Part shown: positions 25,901 through 34,896 of the stretch, one piece after another
Position numbering within the stretch: the first letter of the stretch is position 1
How the letters are laid out: each line of letters opens with the position of its first letter
Source: Verrucomicrobiota bacterium
GTDB taxonomy: Bacteria > Verrucomicrobiota > Verrucomicrobiia > Opitutales > Opitutaceae
Assembly (NCBI GenBank): GCA_025352985.1
Contig: JANXRL010000171.1
Location: forward strand, 1-34,896
DNA: 34,896 bases
Direction: 5' to 3'
Translations under genes and position numbers: made by a program
Notes under the pieces: generated by a model
What the model was told of the DNA's origin: nothing
Databases searched by the model: none
Seen by the model: only the letters and a program-made list of their open reading frames with translations

Positions 25901-26620
25901 ATGAACTCTGTTTACTGCCGCGCGGTCATGCCCGCCAACGCTGATTCTGCCGCCGACGCCATCCACGACGCCAAGCTTGTCCTCCGCTTCAACGCCGGCG
26001 ACGAATCCGCCTTTGTCGAGATCATGCGCCGCTATCACAACCGCCTTTTCACCCTCGCTCACAATCTCCTCCGCAACTCGGCCGACGCCGAGGAAATCGT
26101 CCAGGACGCGTTCCTCCGCGCGCACCGCAGCCTCGCCAACTTCCGCGGCGACTCCTCCCTCGCCACCTGGCTCTACCGCATCGCCCTCAACCTCTCCCGC
26201 AACCGATACTGGTATTTTTTCCGTCGACACCGCCACGATGCGCTCTCCTTGGATCATTCACTATCGGACGACTCGACAGCCACCTTCTCCGACCTCATCG
26301 CGGCGGGCGACGACGATCCCGCCCGCGGCACCGCGAACAACGAATTCATCAGCCTCATCTCCGCCTGCATGGAAAAGCTCGATGCCAACCACCGTGAAAT
26401 CCTCACCATGCGCAACGTCCTCGATCTTTCCTACGAGGAGATCGCCCGCGCCCTTCGCATCAACGTCGGCACCGTGAAAAGCCGCATCGCCCGCGCCCGG
26501 GAAATCCTCCGCAAACTTCTCGCCGAATGCGCCCCCGAGTTCGGCCCGGAATCCACGCCGGGCGATTTCTTGGAGATCACCCGGCGCGAAGGCGGCCTCC
26601 GCACCGTCGCCTGCACCTAG
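25901..26620 (+). CDS. ECF-type RNA polymerase sigma factor
   Basis: Region 2 (EEIVQDAFLRAHRSLANFRGDSSLATWLYRIALNLSRNR) and region 4 (LDANHREILTMRNVLDLSYEEIARALRINVGTVKSRIARAREILRKLL). Confidence 0.93.
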   Translation: MNSVYCRAVMPANADSAADAIHDAKLVLRFNAGDESAFVEIMRRYHNRLFTLAHNLLRNSADAEEIVQDAFLRAHRSLANFRGDSSLATWLYRIALNLSRNRYWYFFRRHRHDALSLDHSLSDDSTATFSDLIAAGDDDPARGTANNEFISLISACMEKLDANHREILTMRNVLDLSYEEIARALRINVGTVKSRIARAREILRKLLAECAPEFGPESTPGDFLEITRREGGLRTVACT

Positions 26621-26628
26621 CCCCGTGC

Positions 26629-27924
26629 TCACTCCATCCCGAACGCCTTGCGCAATTCCGCCAGCGCGCTGTCCGGCATCGGCACCAGCGGACCCAGCGG
26701 ACGGCTCAGTTGCAACGCCTCCGCCGTGGCCTCCAGCACCTCCAGCCGGTCAAACGCCTCCAGCAACGTGCGGCCAACTATGAGCGCGCCCTCGTTCTCG
26801 ATCAGCAACACCGGGCACTTCTTCAGCGACATCTTTGCAGCCAGTGCCTCCGCGTCGGCGACCACGCACGCAAACGGAACCTTCGGCGTATCTCCCAGCA
26901 CGAGATAGCTCTCAGGAATGGTGCGCGAGCTAAACTCCGCATCCGTCATGCAAAACGCGCTCGCGCACATCGGCTGCGCGTTGATCACCACGCCGATCTC
27001 CGGATTCGCCTCGTAGATCAACCCGTGCAGCCGGCTGGTGCGGCTGGCGCGTTTCCCTTCTTCGCACGCGTCGCGGGTCACGCGCACCAGGTTTTCCACC
27101 GTCAATTCCAACCGGTCGCGACGGCGGGGCGTGGTCACGAAATGCGCGGCGTCGAGTCGCGCAGAAATCGAACCCGCCGTGCTTATCATGAGGCGCTGGC
27201 GGTAGGCGCGGTGCGTAAAGTCGCACAACTGCGCGCGCAATTCCTTTTCGTGGTTGAGCGGCGCGACCGGCGGCAGAGTGGCATAGTCAGGAACGGCATG
27301 ACTGTGCAGTGCCGCCGCCGAAAGGGTTTTGAGCGTCCCCAGTGCCGAGGCGCGGATCACGGTCTGCGCCGCAAACTCGAGCGTCTCGAAACGTTGAAAC
27401 GCCTCGGCAAGGTCGCGACCGCCGATCACCACGCCGTGGTTCTCCAGCATCACGCAGTCCGCGCCGGTGGCGAAAGCCTCGGCGATCTTGTCGCCCAGCT
27501 CCTGGCTCCCGGGGCAGGCGTAGGCCGCATACGCGATCTTGCCGCAGACTTGGAAAGCATGCGTCTGCACGCGCGTCTCAGGCAGCGTGCGGCAGATGCT
27601 GAACGCCACCAGCGCACCGGGGTGCGCGTGAACGATGGCCTTGATGTCGGGCCGCCTCTTGTAGATCTCGCGGTGGAAGGGAAACTCCGAGGACGGCGGA
27701 TGCAGGCCTTCGCGCGAACCGTCGGCAAACACGCGCACCACATCGGCCGCCCGCAGCGAGCCCTTGTCCACGCGCGATGGCGTGATCCAGATGCCGCCAT
27801 CCGGGTCGAGAATCGAAAGATTCCCGCCCGATGTGGTCGTCATGTGATAGCGATAGATACGATCCATCGTCGCCACCAATTCATCACGCGGATGCTGCCA
27901 GTTCGTGGAGTCCATGCGGTTCAC
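26629..27924 (-). CDS. Tandem class II aldolase/adducin-domain protein
   Basis: First domain TTSGGNLSILDPDG...IVHAHPGALVAFS...LENHGVVIGG; second domain STAGSISARL...VVINAQPMCASAF...IENEGALIVGR. Start uncertain (GTG 27924 or ATG 27915). Confidence 0.85.
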   Translation of the reverse strand: MNRMDSTNWQHPRDELVATMDRIYRYHMTTTSGGNLSILDPDGGIWITPSRVDKGSLRAADVVRVFADGSREGLHPPSSEFPFHREIYKRRPDIKAIVHAHPGALVAFSICRTLPETRVQTHAFQVCGKIAYAAYACPGSQELGDKIAEAFATGADCVMLENHGVVIGGRDLAEAFQRFETLEFAAQTVIRASALGTLKTLSAAALHSHAVPDYATLPPVAPLNHEKELRAQLCDFTHRAYRQRLMISTAGSISARLDAAHFVTTPRRRDRLELTVENLVRVTRDACEEGKRASRTSRLHGLIYEANPEIGVVINAQPMCASAFCMTDAEFSSRTIPESYLVLGDTPKVPFACVVADAEALAAKMSLKKCPVLLIENEGALIVGRTLLEAFDRLEVLEATAEALQLSRPLGPLVPMPDSALAELRKAFGME

Positions 27925-28029
27925 ATCATATTAAGCGTGTCGCCACGTCAAAGCATGGCCAATCGCCGCGCAGCTCTGGCCAAAATACGCCTGCCGCCCC
28001 TTCAGAGGAGCACCCGAACCCGTCGGTTA

Positions 28030-29949
28030 ATGCGAAAATCCCGGCTCACCACACAATACACCTTGAGCCGAAAATCTCCGCCCGCAGTCTTCACCTCTTC
28101 TTCTGCCAACGTCCCTGCCGTGCCCGAACTCCTCAACACTCTCCACACCACCTTCGGCTACCCCGAGTTCCGCCCGCTCCAGCGCGACATCATCGAGACG
28201 TCCCTCGCCGGCCGCGACGTCTTCGCCCTCCTCCCCACCGGCGGCGGCAAGTCCCTCTGCTTTCAAATACCCGCCCTCCACCGCACCGGACTCACCATCG
28301 TCGTCTCGCCACTCATCGCGTTGATGAAAGACCAGGTGGACCAGCTCCAGGCCGCCGGCGTCGCCGCCACGTTTCTCAACTCCACCCTCTCCTCCGCCGA
28401 AGCCCGCTCGCGTCTCTCCGGCCTCCATCGCGGAGAATGGCGCCTCCTCTACGTCGCCCCCGAGCGCCTCATGCTCGATAACTGGCAGGAAAACCTGAAG
28501 GCATGGAACGTCACCGCCATCGCCATCGACGAAGCCCACTGCGTTTCCGAATGGGGCCACGACTTCCGCCCCGAGTATCGCCAGATTTCCAAGCTCCGCG
28601 AACTCCTCCCCGACGTCCCCCTCATGGCCCTCACCGCCACCGCCACTGAGCGCGTGCGCGTTGACATCATCAAACACCTCAAGCTCCGCGCCCCGTCCGT
28701 TTTCGTCGCCAGCTTCAACCGCCCAAACCTCACCTACAAGGTCACCCCCAAGGAAAAACCCACCGACCAGATTATCGCCTGGGTCAAAAAACGCGAAGAC
28801 GAGTCCGGCATCGTTTACTGCGCCAGCCGCGCCGCCACCGAACGCGTCGCCGAAGCCCTCGCCGCCAAAGGCTACTCCGCCCGCGCCTACCACGCCGGCC
28901 TCCCCGCCGACGAACGCGCCCGCAACCAAGAGCTCTTCCTCCGCGACGAAGTCCGCATCATGTGCGCGACCATCGCCTTCGGCATGGGCATCAACAAGCC
29001 CAACGTCCGCTGGGTCATCCACTACGACCTCCCCAAAAACATCGAAGGCTACTACCAGGAAACCGGCCGCGCCGGCCGCGATGGTCTGCCCGGTGATTGC
29101 CTCCTCCTTTTCTCCGCTGGCGACGCCTCCAAACAGACGCACTTCATCGACGAGATGACCAACGATCAGGAGCAGCAGATCGCCCGCGCCCAGCTCCGCC
29201 AGATCATGCGCTACGCCGAGGGTTCCGCCTGCCGACGCGCCGAACTCCTCGCCTACTTCGGCGAGAAATTCCCCCTCGATAACTGCGGCGCCTGCGACAA
29301 CTGCCTCGAACCCCGCGACACCTACGACGGCACCCTCCAAGCCCAAAAATTTCTCTCCTGCGTCTATCGCATCAACGCCGCCAGCCGCTTTGGCGTCGGC
29401 ATCAACCACGTCTGCGAAGTCCTCACCGGCGCCGACACCGACAAAATCCGCCGCTGGGACCACGACCGCCTCTCCACCTACGGCATTGGCAAAGACCTCT
29501 CCCGCCCCGCCTGGGCCGCCATCGGCCGCGACCTCCTCCGCCTCGGCCTGCTCGCCCAAAGCGAAGGCGAATACCCCACGCTCCAACTCAGCGCCGAAGG
29601 CATCGACGCCCTGAAAACCCGCCGTCCCATCACGCTCACCAAACCGATGGACCTGCCGAAAGTCCGCAAGGTCGTCCGCCGCGAAGGCGACATCGAGTGC
29701 GACGAAATTCTCTTCAACCGCCTGCGCGACCTCCGCAAAAAACTCGCCGACGAGCGCAAGGTCCCCGCGTATGTCATTTTCGGAGACGCCACCCTCCGCC
29801 AGATGGCCCGCGAATACCCGCAGTCCGACGAGTCGATGTCCGGCATCTTCGGCATGGGCGCCAAAAAACGCGCCGAGTTCAGCGAACTCTTCTCCCGCGA
29901 AATCGCGAGCTACCTCCAGGACAACTCCCGCATGACCTTCAACGACTGA
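28030..29949 (+). CDS. recQ: RecQ-type ATP-dependent DNA helicase
   Basis: FGYPEFRPLQRDIIE, LLPTGGGKSLCFQ, AIDEAHCVSEWGHDFRPEY, QETGRAGRDGLPGD; Zn-binding Cys region CRRAELLAYFGE...CGACDNC; HRDC-like end. Start may instead be GTG 28120. Confidence 0.93.
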   Translation: MRKSRLTTQYTLSRKSPPAVFTSSSANVPAVPELLNTLHTTFGYPEFRPLQRDIIETSLAGRDVFALLPTGGGKSLCFQIPALHRTGLTIVVSPLIALMKDQVDQLQAAGVAATFLNSTLSSAEARSRLSGLHRGEWRLLYVAPERLMLDNWQENLKAWNVTAIAIDEAHCVSEWGHDFRPEYRQISKLRELLPDVPLMALTATATERVRVDIIKHLKLRAPSVFVASFNRPNLTYKVTPKEKPTDQIIAWVKKREDESGIVYCASRAATERVAEALAAKGYSARAYHAGLPADERARNQELFLRDEVRIMCATIAFGMGINKPNVRWVIHYDLPKNIEGYYQETGRAGRDGLPGDCLLLFSAGDASKQTHFIDEMTNDQEQQIARAQLRQIMRYAEGSACRRAELLAYFGEKFPLDNCGACDNCLEPRDTYDGTLQAQKFLSCVYRINAASRFGVGINHVCEVLTGADTDKIRRWDHDRLSTYGIGKDLSRPAWAAIGRDLLRLGLLAQSEGEYPTLQLSAEGIDALKTRRPITLTKPMDLPKVRKVVRREGDIECDEILFNRLRDLRKKLADERKVPAYVIFGDATLRQMAREYPQSDESMSGIFGMGAKKRAEFSELFSREIASYLQDNSRMTFND

Positions 29950-29997
29950 ACCGAAACCGTGCCGCAACCAACGGCACGATTTCGGATGAGTTATCGG

Positions 29998-32016
29998 TTA
30001 AAAGCTCACGCTAGAACCCGCATAAACAAACCGTCCTTGCCCCGGATAAACGACCGTGGTCGGCGCAAACAGCGGCGGAGGATAACCGATGTTCGAATAT
30101 GAAACATAGGAGCGGTCGAAGAGGTTGTTTACCCCTGCAAATATCCGCCATTTCTCCGACGGACTGTAGCTGATCTTCGCATCGAACAAATTGATCCCGG
30201 CCACGCGGCCCGGCGAGGTGCCCGCATACGAATCGTCCACCAGGCTGCTGCCCATGTATTTGTGCGTCAGGCTTACGTCCACGGCCTTGATCGGACGCAC
30301 GACCGCCGTCGTGGTGAGCCGCAAAGCCGGCGTCATCCGCAGCGTCCCGTCGCTCACCAAACCCGCGCCCGGCGTGCTCTCGATCAACTGTGCATCGACG
30401 TAATCCGCCCGCGTGCGCAACCCGGCAAATCCGGCATCGTAACCGGCGTTGAGCTGTGCGCCAATCCGCCGTGTTTCCGCGAGGTTTTCATTCAGATTCG
30501 TGGCTGAATTATAAAAAATCTCGTCCTGCGTGGTGAGATAATAAACCGAGGTGCCCGCGCTCCATCCGTGTTTCTTGAAGTCGGCGCCGACCTCGTAGTT
30601 GTCACTGGTTTCGGGCTTCAGGGCTTTGTTGAAAAACTGGTTAAAGCCGGGACCGCCGAGAAAGCCTTGGTAATAGGAAATCTCGTCGGTCGCAGGGAAA
30701 CGATACGTATGGTCGTATTTCGCATACAGGTGCAGATCGGCGGTCGGCTTCCAGTTCGCGGCGAGCTGCACGGCGCTGCCGTCGTCGGAGCGGTTCGATT
30801 TGTCGCTGGCCACGTCTTCGCGGGCGGCGATCACGTTCCACTCGTGACGGTAGGCGGCCGACAGCGAAAACTCATCCGACGCCTTCCACTCCGAGCCCAG
30901 ATAGGGGCTTAGCACCTTCCGGGTAAGCGTGCTTTCCACAGGCGTAGTGGTGCGCACGTAAAGCTCGTCGTAGTTCACATCAACACCAGGCGTGAACGCA
31001 AAATCGCCAGCTTCGACATGCACCTTCGGCGAAAAGAAAAAGCCGTTCATCTTGCGGTTAAAATCCGTTCCGAAACCGCCATGGTAAAACTCCCGCACAA
31101 AACTCGCCCCCGCATCCGTGAGCAGCTTGGCCTGCGGACTGACGCCGAATTCGTTGCTCGCGGAGACGCGGCGGTAGTCCGACCAGCCGTTTGACGAGTT
31201 GGTGCCCTGCTGGGTGGGATCCTGCCGGAACTGAGCCATCGTCAGATATCCAGGCTGGTCGTAATGATTATCGAGAAACGAGGCGTTGATACGCGTGGCG
31301 GAGTTCTTGTGGTTGTCGTAACCGGCGCCGATGGAGGCCGACTTGTTGTCGTAGCCGGAATGGTCGCGCCAGCCGTCGGACGTATCGTAGCCGCCGGAGG
31401 CAGAGGTCCACGCGTTGCCAAACAACTCCGTGTAGCCGCCCGATAGCTTGAGCGTGCCGTCGCTGCCGACCAGCACCTGCGCCCTGCCGCCGCTTTGGGA
31501 CGGCGCGCCACGCGTGTTGATCTTGATGACGCCGCCCACCGCGTTGTCGCCGTAGAACGCACCCGCCGGACCCTGGATGATCTCGATGGAATCGATGTCC
31601 TGCAGGCTGAACTGAAGCCAGTTGAACTGGCCCGAGTCCGCACGATTAACGCGGATGCCATCCAACAGGACCAGCGTGCGACCATTGCCACCCGCGCTGC
31701 CGCCGCTCGTGCCGCGGAGAGAAATCGTGGTGTTCGTCGCGCTGCTTCCCAGAGACGTGAACTGAAGATTCGCCTCGTCCTCGAGGAGATCGATCACGTT
31801 AAGCGCGTCGCTCTTGTCGATTTGTTCGCGCGAAATGACCTGCGTGTAGGCCGGCACGTTGGAAGTATCCTCGGGAATCCGGCGCGCCGTGACGACGTAA
31901 TCCTCCAGTTGGATGACGGGCACGGTCTGCCCGCGCACGATGGAAACGAGCGGCGCCACAACGGCGCACGCGAATAGGAAGCGGCCCGCCTGGCGGGAAC
32001 GCGAAGGGATGTTCAT
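29998..32016 (-). CDS. TonB-dependent outer-membrane receptor (BtuB-like, probable corrinoid uptake)
   Basis: Signal peptide, QLEDYVVTARRIPEDTSNVPAYTQVISREQIDKSDALNVIDLLEDEANLQF plug, C-terminal ...GRFVYAGSSVSF; cobalamin-riboswitch-like leader upstream. Confidence 0.9.
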   Translation of the reverse strand: MNIPSRSRQAGRFLFACAVVAPLVSIVRGQTVPVIQLEDYVVTARRIPEDTSNVPAYTQVISREQIDKSDALNVIDLLEDEANLQFTSLGSSATNTTISLRGTSGGSAGGNGRTLVLLDGIRVNRADSGQFNWLQFSLQDIDSIEIIQGPAGAFYGDNAVGGVIKINTRGAPSQSGGRAQVLVGSDGTLKLSGGYTELFGNAWTSASGGYDTSDGWRDHSGYDNKSASIGAGYDNHKNSATRINASFLDNHYDQPGYLTMAQFRQDPTQQGTNSSNGWSDYRRVSASNEFGVSPQAKLLTDAGASFVREFYHGGFGTDFNRKMNGFFFSPKVHVEAGDFAFTPGVDVNYDELYVRTTTPVESTLTRKVLSPYLGSEWKASDEFSLSAAYRHEWNVIAAREDVASDKSNRSDDGSAVQLAANWKPTADLHLYAKYDHTYRFPATDEISYYQGFLGGPGFNQFFNKALKPETSDNYEVGADFKKHGWSAGTSVYYLTTQDEIFYNSATNLNENLAETRRIGAQLNAGYDAGFAGLRTRADYVDAQLIESTPGAGLVSDGTLRMTPALRLTTTAVVRPIKAVDVSLTHKYMGSSLVDDSYAGTSPGRVAGINLFDAKISYSPSEKWRIFAGVNNLFDRSYVSYSNIGYPPPLFAPTTVVYPGQGRFVYAGSSVSF

Positions 32017-32149
32017 GGGTGTCTGCTTTTGTCTAAGGCAAGAGCAGGCACCCGCCCCGTTAGCACGGGGAAAGGCGGCTACTCTCACGCTTCATTTTTG
32101 CGATGAAGGGAATGCCACCGGAACGCGCAATCGCACCGATGGACGTGAG

Positions 32150-32385
32150 CCTTCGCAGGACCGGATGTTCGGACTCCGCATATGTCATCGTGTCGAAAGA
32201 AAGCGCCAAAGCGTTTCCTTCGCGACGTCCTCGCCCCTCGCCTTCACCGGGGAGAGAGCCCCGATTGGCTTTGGCCCGCGCGCCTTCAAGCGCGGACTGT
32301 GGGTCTGGTTTGATGCGTTACCGCAGCGCAACTGTGGCCGGCTTTCACGGCCTTCCCCGTTTCCGCAAAGTTAAAAAAGAACGAC
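32150..32385 (-). ncRNA. Cobalamin riboswitch (candidate)
   Basis: Minus strand contains GGGGAAGGCCGTGAAAGCCGGCCACAGTTGCGCTGCGGTAACGC ... CGATGACATATGCGGAGTCCGAACATCCGGTCCTGCG, matching the core and B12-box layout of cobalamin riboswitches; boundaries approximate. Confidence 0.85.
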
Positions 32386-32438
32386 AGGCGCGCGCACCCT
32401 GCTCCGCGCCTCCGCCCAAATCAAGACCTAATCTAAAA

Positions 32439-32470
32439 ACATATCAATACATGCGTATATGACGATATGT
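32439..32470. promoter_or_regulatory. Long imperfect dyad upstream of metH (candidate operator)
   Basis: ACATATC-aatacatgcgtatatgac-GATATGT with 7-bp perfect outer arms. Confidence 0.5.
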
Positions 32471-32526
32471 TACTTGCCAATACGCCGTCATTGCGTTCCC
32501 TTTTCCCAGTCAAACTCTCTCAAACC

Positions 32527-34896
32527 ATGTCGTCCGCCTCCCCCAGAATGTCCGCCGCCGAAATCGATCTCCGCCGCCTCCTCTCCGAGCGCGTCGCCAT
32601 CATCGACGGCGCCATGGGCACGACTATCCGCAGCTACAACATCACCGAGGAACAGGCGCGCGGCGACCGCTTCAAAGACGCCCCAAAGGATCTCAAGAAC
32701 AACGGCGACATTTACTCGCTCACCCGTCCGAAGGAAATCGGCGACATCCACCGGCGCTTCCTTGAAGCCGGAGCTGACATCATCGAAACCAACACTTTCT
32801 CTGCTACCAGCATCGGCCAGAGCGAGTTCTTCATCGAAGACCCCCGCGAGCACGGCGGTCGCAAAGACCCGACGTTCTACCAAAAGGTCATCGAGGACAA
32901 ATTCCTCCAGGAGCTCGCCCACGACATCAACTTCCAGTCCGCCCGCCAGTGCCGCGAATGGGCCGACCGCATCGCCAATGCCACCGGCCGCCGCCGCTAC
33001 GTCGCCGGCGCCATCGGGCCGCTCACCGTCTCGCTTTCCAACTCCCCCGACGCCGACGACGCCGGCTTCCGCGTCATCACGTTCGACCAAGTCAAAGCCG
33101 ACTACCGCCGCCAAATCCGCTCCCTCATCGCCGGCGGCTCCGACCTGCTCCTCGTCGAGACGATCTTCGACTCCCTCAACGCCAAGGTCGCCCTCGTTGC
33201 CATCGAAGAGGTCTTTGCCGAGGACAACATCCGCCTCCCCCTCATGATCTCCGCCGCCGTCGGTCGCGGCGGTGAGACCATGATCTCCGCGCAAACCGTC
33301 GAGGCCCTCTGGAACGCCGTCCGCAGCCACAACCCGCTCTCCATCGGCCTCAATTGCTCCATCGGCCCCGACCTGATGCGCCCTTTCCTCGCCGAGCTGT
33401 CCGAGAAAGCCACCGACACATTCATCTCCGCCTACCCGAACGCCGGCCTGCCGAATCCGCTCACCCCCACCGGCTTCGACCTCGAGCCCGCCGACATGGC
33501 GCGCTACATGGGCGAATTCGCCGACAGCCACCTGTGCAACATCGCCGGCGGCTGCTGCGGCAACACGCCCGAACACATCGCCGCGATCGCCCAGGCCCTC
33601 GCCTCGAAAACCCCGCGCAAACCCACCGTCACCCGCGTCACGCCTCCGTCCGCGACACCCGCTTCCGTCGCCTCCGCCGCCGATCTCTCAGCGATCAACT
33701 CTCAGTTCCCAGCGCTTCCGCTGAAGCTCTCCGGCTCGTTGCCCTTCACCCAGCAACTCGGCTCCTACCTCATGGTCGGCGAACGCACCAACGTCGCCGG
33801 CTCTCCCAAGTTCGCCAAGCTCGTCAAAGCCGGCAACTACGAGGAAGCCGTCTCCGTCGCCCGCCAACAAGTCGACAACGGTGCCAACGTCATCGACATC
33901 TGCATGGACGACGGCCTCATCGACGGCGTCGCCGCCATGACGCGCTTCCTCCAGCTGATCGGCTCCGAGCCTGAGATCGCCAAAGTCCCCATCATGGTCG
34001 ACTCCTCCAAGTGGGAAGTCATCGAGGCCGGCCTGAAATGCCTCCAAGGCAAAGGCATCGTGAACTCCATCTCGCTCAAAGAAGGCGAAACCAAGTTCCT
34101 CGAACAAGCCCGCACCATCCTCCACTACGGCGCCGCCGTCGTCGTCATGGCCTTCGACGAAAACGGACAAGCCGCCTCCTATTCCGAAAAAATTCGCATC
34201 TGCGAACGCGCCTACCGCCTCCTCGTGGATGTCGTGGGCTTCCCGCCCGAGGACATCATTTTCGATCCCAACATCCTCACCGTCGGCACCGGCATCGAGG
34301 AGCACAACAACTACGCCGTTGATTTCATCGAGGCCACCCGCTGGATCAAAAAGAACCTCCCGCACGCCAAAGTCTCCGGCGGCGTCTCCAACGTCTCCTT
34401 CAGCTTCCGCGGCAACAACCCCGTGCGCGAAGCCATGCACGCCGCGTTCCTCTACCACGCTATCAAGGCCGGCATGGACATGGGCATCGTCAACCCGTCC
34501 ATGCTCGAGGTTTACGAAGAGGTCGAAAAGGAACTCCTCGAACTCGTCGAAGACGTCATCCTCAACCGCCGCCCCGACTCCACCGAACGCCTCGTCGACT
34601 ACGGCGAAAAACTCAAAGCCGCCGGCTCCGGCACCAAAGCCGAGGACATCAAGGTCGAGGAAACCTGGCGCAAGGGCACCGTCGAGGAACGCCTCTCGCA
34701 CGCCCTCGTCAAAGGCATCGATGCGTGGATCGACGCCGACACCGAGGAAGCCCGCAAGAAATACGGCAAGCCGCTGCTCATCATCGAAGGTCCGCTTATG
34801 GACGGCATGCGTGTCGTCGGCGATCTCTTTGGCTCGGGAAAAATGTTTCTCCCGCAGGTCGTCAAATCCGCCCGCGTCATGAAAAAAGCCGTCGCC
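32527..34896 (+). CDS. metH: Cobalamin-dependent methionine synthase (3' truncated by window edge)
   Basis: [44 protein letters not shown] (Hcy/Zn domain), [16 protein letters not shown] (pterin domain), start of the B12-binding region. Not in ORF track because it has no stop in the window. Confidence 0.95.
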   Translation, partial: MSSASPRMSAAEIDLRRLLSERVAIIDGAMGTTIRSYNITEEQARGDRFKDAPKDLKNNGDIYSLTRPKEIGDIHRRFLEAGADIIETNTFSATSIGQSEFFIEDPREHGGRKDPTFYQKVIEDKFLQELAHDINFQSARQCREWADRIANATGRRRYVAGAIGPLTVSLSNSPDADDAGFRVITFDQVKADYRRQIRSLIAGGSDLLLVETIFDSLNAKVALVAIEEVFAEDNIRLPLMISAAVGRGGETMISAQTVEALWNAVRSHNPLSIGLNCSIGPDLMRPFLAELSEKATDTFISAYPNAGLPNPLTPTGFDLEPADMARYMGEFADSHLCNIAGGCCGNTPEHIAAIAQALASKTPRKPTVTRVTPPSATPASVASAADLSAINSQFPALPLKLSGSLPFTQQLGSYLMVGERTNVAGSPKFAKLVKAGNYEEAVSVARQQVDNGANVIDICMDDGLIDGVAAMTRFLQLIGSEPEIAKVPIMVDSSKWEVIEAGLKCLQGKGIVNSISLKEGETKFLEQARTILHYGAAVVVMAFDENGQAASYSEKIRICERAYRLLVDVVGFPPEDIIFDPNILTVGTGIEEHNNYAVDFIEATRWIKKNLPHAKVSGGVSNVSFSFRGNNPVREAMHAAFLYHAIKAGMDMGIVNPSMLEVYEEVEKELLELVEDVILNRRPDSTERLVDYGEKLKAAGSGTKAEDIKVEETWRKGTVEERLSHALVKGIDAWIDADTEEARKKYGKPLLIIEGPLMDGMRVVGDLFGSGKMFLPQVVKSARVMKKAVA

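Noticed and set aside
26527-28029. Upstream half of the 1140-aa ORF 26527..29949
   Set aside because: Antisense to the class II aldolase gene and Arg/His-rich low-quality sequence; only the RecQ part from about 28030 or 28120 is credible.
33640-33725. Low-complexity CTCTCAGCGATCAACTCTCAGTTCCCAG in metH as an inserted repeat
   Set aside because: Encodes a plausible Ala/Pro/Ser interdomain linker; without genome-wide copies there is no support for a mobile element.
1-34896. CRISPR array, prophage, transposase or integrase
   Set aside because: No regularly spaced repeats and no recognisable recombinase/transposase or phage gene set.

Overview
GC-rich bacterial chromosomal window, probably Verrucomicrobia/Opitutaceae-like (inference from codon usage and gene content; not tested). 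Recognisable housekeeping genes: peptide deformylase, PduO-type cobalamin adenosyltransferase, PIN-PhoH ATPase, ECF-type sigma factor, RecQ helicase, a TonB-dependent receptor with a cobalamin-riboswitch-like leader, and a MetH truncated by the window end. The centre (about 11.5-25.8 kb) is a nitrogen-scavenging locus: a three-gene ABC transporter (NMT1/Tau-like), creatininase-family hydrolase, GlnT/type III-like glutamine synthetase, NikR-like ribbon-helix-helix regulator, two DUF1989 'urea-carboxylase-associated' (carboxyguanidine deiminase type) proteins, a biotin-dependent urea/guanidine carboxylase and an allophanate hydrolase. Together these best fit guanidine catabolism. Most interesting signals: (1) a 23-bp palindromic, AT-rich element TTTGTCACTTA-W-TAAGTGACAAA embedded in-frame in both the carboxylase and the allophanate hydrolase genes, the two copies being exact reverse complements and both read in the only frame without a stop; (2) a shared promoter-proximal motif RTAACAC-N14-GTAACAC upstream of both the transporter and the cgd/carboxylase operon, with no recognisable guanidine riboswitch; (3) a NikR-like protein in which the canonical Cys nickel ligand is Tyr; (4) a 26-bp dispersed repeat present in inverted copies beside glnT and the carboxylase gene. 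Many ORFs in the supplied track are antisense artefacts of high GC content.
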